Below, one piece after another: positions 7,870 to 16,447 of a stretch of 64,000 bases of DNA. Source of the stretch: Clostridium sp. BSD9I1 (GTDB taxonomy: Bacteria > Bacillota > Clostridia > Clostridiales > Clostridiaceae); NCBI RefSeq assembly GCF_900185645.1, contig NZ_FYAM01000023.1, positions 434,001 to 498,000 of the forward strand. Reading direction: 5' to 3'. Position 1 is the first letter of the stretch, and the number at the start of each line of letters is the position of its first letter. The position numbers and the translations under genes are program-made. A model generated the notes under the pieces. The model saw only the letters and a list, made by a program, of their open reading frames with translations, ran no database searches and was not told the DNA's origin.

Positions 7870-7883
7870 CGAATGTATGTTCT
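7870..7883. promoter_or_regulatory. LexA-box-like sequence upstream of exoA
   Basis: CGAATGTATGTTCT matches the Gram-positive SOS box pattern with one half-site change (GAAT for GAAC). It lies in the 323-nt gap between exoA and the TetM-like gene, about 95 nt upstream of the exoA start. The rest of the gap shows only AT-rich promoter-like DNA. Confidence 0.4.
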
Positions 7884-8097
7884 TTTGCCCTAAAATGGCC
7901 ATTTTTATAAATTGTATCAAATAGATTATATCATTTAACACCGTAAAATCAAATGAAGTGCATTAATTGGTAATTTGGTAATAACGTAACTTTTTTCCTA
8001 GTAAACTATGGCCATGCTAGACATAAATTATAAAATTGATTAAAATAGTAAGTAAACTAAAAAGAACTAGTATAAACCTGTGATTGGAGAAACAACC

Positions 8098-10092
8098 ATG
8101 ACAATTAAAAATAGTATTCGTAATATTGGAATAGTCGCTCACGTAGATGCTGGTAAAACTACTTTGACAGAGCAGCTACTTTATCAAAGCGGCTCTAGTA
8201 GAACCTTAGGAAGCGTTGATAAAGGAACAACTCATACAGATTCTTTAGATATTGAAAAGCAAAGAGGAATTTCAGTAAAAGCTTCTGAAACCGATCTTTA
8301 TTGGAAAAAAACTAGTATTTATATCATCGATACTCCTGGACATATTGATTTTAGTGCCGAAGTGGAAAGAAGTATATCCGTTTTAGATGGTGCCGTGATG
8401 GTACTCTCTTCTGTAGAAGGTGTCCAGCCTCAAACAGAAGTATATTTCAATGCTTTAAAACAACTTAATACTCCCACAATATTTTTTATAAATAAGCTTG
8501 ATCGTATTGGTTCTTCTCCTGATAGGATTCTTGAGGATATGAAGAAGTTACTTTCAAATAAGCTTGTACCCATACAGTTGCTTTCCAAAACAGATACTGG
8601 TTTTAGTGTAGAAAACTTATTTGATAAATTTCATAATATAAAAACCATAAAAGACATAGATAGTGAAATTCACAAATCATTAGTAGAAGATATTGCTAGC
8701 ATATTATGTGATAACAACGAAGATCTTCTTCAGCAATACCTAGAAGATTCTCTAACTATGGATACTATAAAATATCAGATAGAAATCCAAGCAAAAGAAG
8801 GTAAAATTTATCCTGTTTTATTTGGAACTGCGCTAAAAGGTGAAGGAGTTACTGAATTACTTGATAGTATTATAAATTATCTACCAGGTCCAGTTGATTT
8901 AGATGATAGTGAATTATCCGCACTGGTATATAAAATCTCTCATCATAAAACTTTAGGGAAAACAGCTCACTTAAAATTATTTAGTGGAAAAATAGAAAGT
9001 AGAGATGAAATATTTAATATAAACAAGGATAAAAAAGAGAAAGTTACCGTGATAAAAAAGATAGTAAGTCAAAAGCAGATAGATATAAAATCAACCGCTA
9101 GCGGCGATTTAGTAATGGTAAGTGGATTAGATTGCAGTACCTACGATATATTAGGAAGTAAAACTCATATTCCAAAACTCCCTTCTCTTGCCTCCCCTCT
9201 TTTGACTTTGAAAATATATGCAAAAAAAGAAGAGGATTATATACCCCTAGTAGAAGCATTAAATATATTACAAGCGGAAGATCCTCTATTAAATATGGAA
9301 TGGATAAAGGAAAAGAAAGAAATTCATATTCAAATTATGGGTAAAATTCAATTAGAGATAATCCACTCTATACTAATGGAAAGATTTAATATAGAAGTTG
9401 CCTTTGATTCACCTTCTGTTATCTACAAAGAAACGCCTGTGTCTAGTGGCTATGGAGAAGAGTCCTATACTATGCCTAAGCCATGCTGGGCTGTAGTAGA
9501 TTTCTTAATAGAACCCCTGCCACGAGGAAGTGGTATCATATATGAATCCAAGGTCAGAACTGAAAAGGTAAAATTAAAATATCAAAGAGAAATAGAAAAT
9601 AACTTAGATAAAATATTGCAGCAAGGAATTTATGGCTGGAATGTTACTGACTTAAGGATAACCTTTGTGGAAGGCGAAGATCATGTTTTACATTCACGCT
9701 CAGGAGATTTTGCCACAGCTACCGCCATGGCACTTATGAAAGGCCTTACTAAAATAGGTACCACTTTATTAGAACCAATGATCAATTTTAGAATTACTGT
9801 ACCTGAAGATATCTGTGGAAAAGTTTTAAATGATATAATTCAGATGCGAGGAGTCTTTGAAAACCCTACCATTCATAATAATGCTGCTACTATAGAAGGT
9901 GTTTTACCTGTGGCCACCTCCTTAGAATATTCCATTACTTTAAGCATAATTTCTTCTGGGAAAGCAGTAATGAGCACTAAATTTGCTGGATATGAGCCCT
10001 GCAGCTTAGAATTAGGGGCAAAACGAGAACGATTTGGTGTTAATCCTTTAGATAGAGCTAAATATATACTTTACGCACGTAATGCACTATAA
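8098..10092 (+). CDS. TetM/TetO-like ribosomal protection GTPase
   Basis: A 664-residue translational GTPase related to EF-G, of the group that binds the ribosome and dislodges tetracycline. The G domain shows AHVDAGKTTLTE (P-loop), the switch I sequence KQRGISVKAS, DTPGHIDFSAEVERS and NKLDR. The later EF-G-like domains follow, ending in NPLDRAKYILYARNAL. Length is slightly above the usual 639-650 of Tet proteins. The ATG at 8098 is chosen because TTGGAGAA lies 7 nt before it; an upstream GTG frame overlaps this site. No mobile element flanks it and codon use is host-like, suggesting a resident chromosomal homologue. Whether it protects against tetracyclines or other ribosome-targeting compounds is unknown. 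Confidence 0.85.
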   Translation: MTIKNSIRNIGIVAHVDAGKTTLTEQLLYQSGSSRTLGSVDKGTTHTDSLDIEKQRGISVKASETDLYWKKTSIYIIDTPGHIDFSAEVERSISVLDGAVMVLSSVEGVQPQTEVYFNALKQLNTPTIFFINKLDRIGSSPDRILEDMKKLLSNKLVPIQLLSKTDTGFSVENLFDKFHNIKTIKDIDSEIHKSLVEDIASILCDNNEDLLQQYLEDSLTMDTIKYQIEIQAKEGKIYPVLFGTALKGEGVTELLDSIINYLPGPVDLDDSELSALVYKISHHKTLGKTAHLKLFSGKIESRDEIFNINKDKKEKVTVIKKIVSQKQIDIKSTASGDLVMVSGLDCSTYDILGSKTHIPKLPSLASPLLTLKIYAKKEEDYIPLVEALNILQAEDPLLNMEWIKEKKEIHIQIMGKIQLEIIHSILMERFNIEVAFDSPSVIYKETPVSSGYGEESYTMPKPCWAVVDFLIEPLPRGSGIIYESKVRTEKVKLKYQREIENNLDKILQQGIYGWNVTDLRITFVEGEDHVLHSRSGDFATATAMALMKGLTKIGTTLLEPMINFRITVPEDICGKVLNDIIQMRGVFENPTIHNNAATIEGVLPVATSLEYSITLSIISSGKAVMSTKFAGYEPCSLELGAKRERFGVNPLDRAKYILYARNAL

Positions 10093-10175
10093 ATCAAAAT
10101 CCCATTTATGCTGTGCTATTTGACGCTTTAGTATGTCTATTACCCTATTAGAATGAGCAAAAGGAGATGATTCAG

Positions 10176-11181
<1,006 letters not shown>

Positions 11182-11228
11182 TTAACCACAACTATATAAT
11201 TTATTAATCATTCTAGCCTTATACTTTA

Positions 11229-12203
11229 TTATGGCATTCTTCCTATTCTGTTTATAAAATTTTCTACAGCCTCACAAGAAGGGAGAGCGCTTATAGCCCC
11301 CTTATTAATAGTAGTCAATGCTGCAACTGCATTTGAAAATCCTAGAATATGTTGCATATCTTTGTATGATATATTATTTATGTCTATGTCTTTACTTAAA
11401 ATCTTAAATAAAAAAGCTCCTATAAAGGAATCTCCAGCACCAGTAGTATCTACGGCTTTAACCTTGAACCCCTCTAAATCCAATTCACAACCACCAAAAT
11501 AAGCGGAAGCTCCTTTGCTTCCCCTTGTAATAAGCAAAACTTTAATATCAAATCGCATCAACCATTGAATTGCTTTTTCTTCATCATTAATTCCTGTAAT
11601 AAATTCCAGCTCATCCTCACTTATTTTTAGTATGTCAGCATATTTTATAAATTCACCAATTATACTTTTATATTCCTCATGATCTTGCCATAAGGGAAGT
11701 CTTATATTGGGGTCAAAGGATATTAGCCCTCCAGCCTTTTTAACCCCTTCAATAGCAGCTATATGTGCTTTTCTAACTGGTGCATCTACAAGACTTACAG
11801 AACAAAAATGAAGAATATCTCCTGCTTCAAACCAATCGCTGCATATTTCACTTTCTTCTAAAAGCATGTCAGCACTTCTCTTTCTATAAAAAGAGAAGTC
11901 TCTTTCACCATCCTCCTTTAAGGAAACAAAAGCAAGAGCGGTATTAGCTTTATCAGTTCTAAATATATACTCTGTACCTACTCCCGTATTCTTTAAAGTT
12001 TCAACAAGAAAATCTCCAAAGGCATCTTGCCCTAATTTGCCTATAAAATAGCTTCTACCACCTAGTATTGATACTGTAGCAGCCACATTGGCTGGAGCAC
12101 CACCTGGAGCCTTTTGAAAGGAATTAACCTTTTTTAATTCAACTCCACTTTGCTCAGAAATAAAATCAATCAGCGCTTCCCCAATTGTAAATATCTTTGC
12201 CAT
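11229..12203 (-). CDS. scrK: PfkB-family sugar kinase (fructokinase-like)
   Basis: A 324-residue ribokinase-fold enzyme that phosphorylates a sugar with ATP. Visible family features are the N-terminal FTIGEALIDFI, the glycine-rich sugar-binding segment KAPGGAPANVAA (PfkB signature 1), DPNIRLPLW, and the catalytic signature VDTTGAGDSFIGAFL, whose Asp is the general base. The sequence around the first signature is typical of fructokinases, so fructose is the likeliest substrate, but ribokinase or KDG kinase activity cannot be excluded. The ATG at 12203 follows CGGAGG; the longer frame begins upstream of this site. The gene stands alone, without a PTS or sucrose operon nearby. Confidence 0.8.
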   Translation of the reverse strand: MAKIFTIGEALIDFISEQSGVELKKVNSFQKAPGGAPANVAATVSILGGRSYFIGKLGQDAFGDFLVETLKNTGVGTEYIFRTDKANTALAFVSLKEDGERDFSFYRKRSADMLLEESEICSDWFEAGDILHFCSVSLVDAPVRKAHIAAIEGVKKAGGLISFDPNIRLPLWQDHEEYKSIIGEFIKYADILKISEDELEFITGINDEEKAIQWLMRFDIKVLLITRGSKGASAYFGGCELDLEGFKVKAVDTTGAGDSFIGAFLFKILSKDIDINNISYKDMQHILGFSNAVAALTTINKGAISALPSCEAVENFINRIGRMP

Positions 12204-12345
12204 TATTGAACCTCCGAAACTCAAGCTATAAAATCACCAATATTATTGTTTAATTTATGGTTTTTTTATCTATTATAAATTATATCTTAATAATAAACAT
12301 ACGTGTACATCTTCTATTTATTCAAGTAAATTTTATTAAAGAAAA

Positions 12346-12379
12346 TTCCCTCAAACTAAGCTGTCTGAGGGAACATTTT
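12346..12379. terminator. Bidirectional terminator
   Basis: TTCCCTCA (12346-12353) pairs with TGAGGGAA (12366-12373), followed by CATTTTTT on the plus strand; the minus strand also runs into a T-rich stretch. It closes the LemA-LysM chimera transcript. The remaining 300 bases between 12204 and 12516 show nothing else. Confidence 0.65.
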
Positions 12380-12516
12380 TTATTAGTTTCACAGAATGTA
12401 GTAAAAGCCTTTGAAATATAGTGAGATACCTGATCGCTATTTTGTACACCACTTTAAATTATTCTTAGATGTTGTAAAATACTTATTTAGAAGGTTATAA
12501 ATTTATTGTTTGTGAT

Positions 12517-13110
12517 TTATTTTTCTGGAATTTGAGGCGCATCACCCGGATGAATCAGATCGAATCTGCTTTTGTCGTTCAGCCGTTCCAGCTCGCTAAT
12601 GGTGCAGCCCAGTTTGCGGGCAATGAGCCAAAGCATGGTATATGGGGTGTACTTCAAGTTTTTGGGTGCATCTGCTTTCACACCGTATTGATCAAAGGAG
12701 TCGGCCAGGGGTTTGTCAGTGATGTTCACTGTGATGTTGCCCTTGCTGTTCACTGTACCGAAACCCTTGATTTCTCCTTGTATGGGAAAATTAGGCTTAT
12801 CCAGTGCTGGTGGGGTGACAATGACAGGGCTGTTTTTATGCGAGGAGCTTTCACCGCCGCCGCCACCATTTGAACTTGTCATCACGCTTCTTCTGGATTT
12901 GATTGTTTCAATCAGAGTTTCGCTTTCGTGCTTGGCATAGCCCTTTGTCAAATCCAAAAGGGCCGTCAGAGCGTCAAAACGACTTGACAGCTGAACCCCT
13001 ATCTGACTCATGGCATTGCTGATATTCTCATCAAGCATGGCCAGTTTGCGCTGGGTAGAGATTGTCCATAGAACAATAACCGAAACAATTGTGATAAAAG
13101 TTGGCAGCAT
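12517..13110 (-). CDS. Chimeric protein: truncated LemA N-terminus fused to a LysM-like domain
   Basis: A 197-residue protein starting at the ATG after AAAGGAGG. Residues 1-78 (MLPTFITIVSVIVLW, then RFDALTALLDLTKGY) are almost identical to the intact LemA protein at 22433-22978: a membrane helix plus the first helices of the LemA bundle. After SRRSV the similarity stops and a Gly/Ser linker (SSNGGGGGESSS) begins. The rest ends in a LysM-like unit (LWLIARKLGCTISELERLN, LIHPGDAPQIP) without its usual start. The nucleotide match to the lemA copy is also high. I interpret this as a duplicate lemA joined by deletion to the 3' end of another gene. Expression and function are uncertain. Confidence 0.65.
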   Translation of the reverse strand: MLPTFITIVSVIVLWTISTQRKLAMLDENISNAMSQIGVQLSSRFDALTALLDLTKGYAKHESETLIETIKSRRSVMTSSNGGGGGESSSHKNSPVIVTPPALDKPNFPIQGEIKGFGTVNSKGNITVNITDKPLADSFDQYGVKADAPKNLKYTPYTMLWLIARKLGCTISELERLNDKSRFDLIHPGDAPQIPEK

Positions 13111-13282
13111 AATATAATCCTCCTTTTTCATTTTGGAATGGGCAGACAGACAACAGTTTTGTTCCCCTGCCAATTTTGTGGCTTGTGTGCCCGACAGATA
13201 AATACATCTCATCTTTTTCTGTAACAGTACCAAAAACACTCGGGACGCTCATGGTGATATAACCAAAGGTCATAGAAACAAA

Positions 13283-13420
13283 CTATGTTTCCGAAGCTGC
13301 ATCGGTATTGCCTGCCCCTCCGGAACTGCTTTGTGTGGGAGCAGGGGTGTCCTTGCCTCCGCAAGCTGCAAGTCTCAGTGTCATAACAAGTGCCATCATA
13401 AGTAGCAGTGATTTTTTCAT
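13283..13420 (-). pseudogene. Lipoprotein gene interrupted by an in-frame TAG
   Basis: The frame opens at MKKSLLLMMALVM after a GGAGAG site, with a lipoprotein signal peptide and a LAAC lipobox, then a disordered TPAPTQSSSGGAG linker, and ends at a TAG (13283-13285) after 45 residues. The same frame stays open beyond the stop with plausible secreted-protein text (FVSMTFGYITMSVP, then VFGTVTEKDEMYLS) until about 13150. This suggests a nonsense mutation in a longer lipoprotein. It lies between copy A of the shared upstream element and the LemA-LysM chimera, and is missing from the second copy of the locus. Confidence 0.5.
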
Positions 13421-13469
13421 TATAAACTCTCCGTTTTCTGTTGGTTTCTGTGGGGAACATTCCTTTACG

Positions 13470-13556
13470 TTCAATCTATCAAAAATTCCCCTAAAAAAAC
13501 TGTCCACTGCATGAAACATGCTTTTTTCTGCACGAAATATAATGCCGAATATCCAA
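13470..13556 (-). promoter_or_regulatory. Shared upstream element, copy A
   Basis: About 85 nt beginning TTCAATCTATCAAAAATTCC and containing TGCATGAAACATG. It recurs at 23134-23215 and 25650-25733. Here it lies between the lipoprotein remnant (minus strand) and the response-regulator remnant (plus strand), just as copy C lies in a divergent promoter region. It is a candidate promoter/operator, perhaps for the LytTR regulator. Confidence 0.5.
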
Positions 13557-13597
13557 TTATTATTTTAAAATGATAGTGGAGAAATGGAAGAATATTT

Positions 13598-13750
13598 ATG
13601 CTAAAGATTGCGATCTGTGATGACAATATTGACGAGCTATCCAATATGGTACAGCTCATAAACCAATACCAATCATCAAAAAATCATAGCTGCGAATACG
13701 CCGTCTCTCCAAACGGATTTGAGTTGGTTTTGACAAAACCGTACCGATAA
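13598..13750 (+). pseudogene. Truncated LytTR response regulator remnant
   Basis: The first 44 codons (MLKIAICDDNIDELSN up to NGFELV) are close to the intact response regulator at 25794, including the phosphoacceptor-pocket acids CDDN. The frame then jumps to a short stretch similar to the later segment 'FDKTAPI' of the intact gene and stops at TAA. About 80 internal codons and the whole DNA-binding domain are missing. The end merges into IS256 transposase sequence. Confidence 0.75.
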
Positions 13751-14201
13751 AATTATTCCAATTGCTCAAGAGTGGCAAAATAGGCCTCTAGATTCTGTAT
13801 ATCCTATAGTATTTTTAGATGCTATCCATTATAAAGTGCGTTCTGAGGGAAAAGTTATTAATAAAGCTGCATATATAATTATGGCAATATCTATGTCGGG
13901 AAACAAAGAGATATTAGGCATTTGGGTTAGAGAAAATGAAAGTGCAAAGTATTGGTTAAGAGTTCTAACAGAACTTAAAAATAGAGGTGAAAGATGTTTA
14001 TATTGCAGCTATAGATTGGTTAATAGGTTTGAAAGATGCTATAAAATCAATTTATCCTAATACAGAAATTCAACAAAGTAAATGGGGAGATTTATATTCG
14101 ATAGCAATAAATTCATGACAAAATAATTGGGAGGATTGCTACAAATACTAGCACAGCTATCTATTCACTTCGAAGATAGGTTTGATGAAAGTATGATATA
14201 G
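13746..14201 (+). mobile_element. IS256-family transposase remnant
   Basis: Translation of pieces in different frames gives IS256-type text: DKIIPIAQEWQNRPL, VFLDAIHYKVRSEGKV (containing the catalytic-domain DAIHYKVR segment), then KEILGIWVRENESAKYWL. A frameshift after LKNRG leads to IAAIDWLIGLKDAIKSIYP, and a C-terminal piece reads LAQLSIHFEDRF. Internal parts are deleted and at least two frameshifts are present, so it is dead. No terminal inverted repeats were recognised. It lies exactly where the duplicated island DNA ends. Confidence 0.8.
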
Positions 14202-14283
14202 CTTGTATAATGTCTACCTGCTAATTGAGAAGTGTCTCTCTTTTTGAAAATAAAGCTTGTACACCTAAAGTTTAGTAGAAATA

Positions 14284-14316
14284 AAAGAGGAAAAATCAAA
14301 ATGATTCATCCTCTTT
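14284..14316. terminator. Hairpin downstream of the IS remnant
   Basis: AAAGAGGA (14284-14291) pairs with TCCTCTTT (14309-14316) across a 17-nt loop. The stretch 14202-14443 otherwise shows no gene. It may terminate transcripts of the surface-protein gene arriving from the right, about 130 nt past its stop. Confidence 0.4.
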
Positions 14317-14443
14317 AATATAAAAAATATATCCATATTGAAAAATTTTTAATAGAGTTTATACGAATTTATTGACGTACTCAACTAAATATTCTAGTAG
14401 AGTTATTCCTGCAGAATCGATCATCATATCTACTTCTCTAAAT

Positions 14444-16447
14444 TTATTTTAAAATTTGTCCAAGTTCTTTTTCTAGAGCTTTATTCAGCACTCCTTCTCC
14501 ACCAAATATTATTATTTCTGATGCCTTTTTATTCTTTAGATAGTTTATTTGGTTTTCTGATAAAACTTTATCTAAAAGAATAATTGGTGAATTATTCTTT
14601 GCTGCATATATACTTCCTGCTAAGGCATCTGGAAAGTTGTTTCCTGATGCTACACATCCAACACTTCCTGATAAATTGAATTTTTTTGCTACTTCAATAG
14701 AAGTTTCAAAACGATCCATCCCACCTATTCTTACAATATTGGATTTATCAAGTGCTGTAAGTTGTGAAATTTGATTTTCAACAGCTTCACTAATTGCTCC
14801 CTGCAATCCAATTATAAATACTTTACCTGGCTTTAGTTCTAAAAGCTTTTTCTTTATTGCATCAGGAATTTCATTCTGTGCAACTAATAATATAGGATAT
14901 TGGTTTACTGCTGCTGCACTGCTTACTGAAAGTGCATCTGGAAAATTCTCTCCACTTACAATAACTACTGGTGAGCCTTCTTTAATCTCTAGATTTTCAG
15001 CAATTTTTGATGCAGTTTCATATCTATCCATTCCACTGATCCTTTTAATAGTTTGGAATCCACTATCTTTTATTTTTTGTTCAATAGCACTGCTCACTAC
15101 TCCAGTGCCTCCTAATATAAATATTGTTCCATTTGACTCCATTCTATCCTTCATATAAGAGATTATTTTTTCCGGATCGCTATTAGAGCTTCCAACTAAA
15201 AGCATTGGTGCATTATTCTTATATGCAAATACGCTTCCTGTTAATCCATCTGGATAGTTCTCTGAATTTACAATAACTACATTTTTCACCTTGTCTTTAA
15301 AGGCTGCTTTTGCAATTTCAATGGCTGTATCTACTCTATTTTCTCCAGCCAATCTTGTTACTCCAGTAGTATCTGCTGAGCTATCATTAAATTTTATAAT
15401 TGTAAAGGTACTGAATTTATTTATTCTAAATTTTATTCCTAAGGTTCCATTTTTGTATTCTACTATTTCCCCTCTTGTAAGTACCTTTTCTCCATCACTG
15501 TGTTCTATGAACACTCCAAGGCTTTTTAAGAAAGCTTCTCTTTCTGATGGATTAGTTGAAATTGTAACACCTTTTAATGGCAGTTCGATGTCTACTGATC
15601 TATTACTCATATTTGTTTCTATGGTCATAGGTCGTCCTACTACTGCTATACTATCATTTTCTGATACTTTTTTTACTACTTCTTCTTGAACTGCTCTTTG
15701 TTTAATTTCTTCTTGCTGCTTTGCATCTTTTATTGGAACTACTCTAAAATATAAATCTTCCTCTATCTGTCCATCTCCTGGCTCAGCTAAATCTTTTATA
15801 GATTCTTTAGGTAAAGTAATTCTAGCATTTTCCGTATCTATTTCTAAGCTTATATTCCCATTTGCTATTACAGAGATGGTAGCTTTAGGTACACCTACTT
15901 TTGTTTCTGATACCTCATCCTTTGCATCTGGTACTACAATTCTTGCAATATCCTTACCTTCCTTTTTCAGTGAATCTACTGTTTCTTTAGCTTTGTCCTC
16001 AGTATATTTCACCTCATCCATTTTTGTACCATCTGCTTGTGTAGTTCTATTAATTACTACTTTCGAAACTGTATTGTCACTTTTACCATCTGTAACATTT
16101 ACTGTAACTTGTTCTGTTTTTGAAGATGATGTGGATGAACCGCCTCCACCACCACCACCTGAAGAATTCACTGTCCATTTTGCATATAAAGTTACATTTC
16201 CTGTTACTGTATCTGTTGCAAAATCCCATACATTTGTACAGCTGCTTTCCTTATACCAGCCTCCAAAAGTATAGTTAGTTCTTATTGGTGCTGATGGTTC
16301 TGTTATTTTTTCTCCTGAGTTTATATTCGTTAGACTTCCTACTGCGCTTCCACTTTGTGAGTCAAATCTTATTGTGTAAGTTGGATTTGCTGTCCATTTT
16401 GCATATAAAGTTACATTTTCTGTTACTGTATCTGTCTGAAATCCCAT
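14444..16447 (-). CDS. Cell-wall-binding half of the large surface protein (InlB repeats + three CWB2 repeats)
   Basis: The downstream 667 codons of a gene split by frameshift. It begins inside an InlB-type (Flg_new) repeat (TDTVTENVTLYAKW), followed by a second full one, a GGGGGGSS linker, a domain of about 250 residues ending in an 'FRINKFSTFTIIKF' segment, and three cell-wall-binding type 2 repeats starting VTRLAGENRVDTAIEIAK. The CWB2 repeats (ITRISGxxRxETS-type, FILGGxGVV) are the anchor used by clostridial surface proteins on secondary cell-wall polymer. There is no ribosome binding site of its own at the apparent start, so by itself it is probably not translated unless the upstream frame shifts. 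It belongs with 16423-19584. Confidence 0.75.
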   Translation of the reverse strand: MGFQTDTVTENVTLYAKWTANPTYTIRFDSQSGSAVGSLTNINSGEKITEPSAPIRTNYTFGGWYKESSCTNVWDFATDTVTGNVTLYAKWTVNSSGGGGGGGSSTSSSKTEQVTVNVTDGKSDNTVSKVVINRTTQADGTKMDEVKYTEDKAKETVDSLKKEGKDIARIVVPDAKDEVSETKVGVPKATISVIANGNISLEIDTENARITLPKESIKDLAEPGDGQIEEDLYFRVVPIKDAKQQEEIKQRAVQEEVVKKVSENDSIAVVGRPMTIETNMSNRSVDIELPLKGVTISTNPSEREAFLKSLGVFIEHSDGEKVLTRGEIVEYKNGTLGIKFRINKFSTFTIIKFNDSSADTTGVTRLAGENRVDTAIEIAKAAFKDKVKNVVIVNSENYPDGLTGSVFAYKNNAPMLLVGSSNSDPEKIISYMKDRMESNGTIFILGGTGVVSSAIEQKIKDSGFQTIKRISGMDRYETASKIAENLEIKEGSPVVIVSGENFPDALSVSSAAAVNQYPILLVAQNEIPDAIKKKLLELKPGKVFIIGLQGAISEAVENQISQLTALDKSNIVRIGGMDRFETSIEVAKKFNLSGSVGCVASGNNFPDALAGSIYAAKNNSPIILLDKVLSENQINYLKNKKASEIIIFGGEGVLNKALEKELGQILK

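Noticed and set aside
13031-13273. Minus-strand 80-codon frame as an independent gene
   Set aside because: Its first part is the continuation of the lipoprotein frame past the TAG, and the rest is the lemA region read in a wrong frame.
13836-14060. 74-codon plus-strand ORF as a real gene
   Set aside because: Its product is the middle of an IS256 transposase, with frameshift tail.
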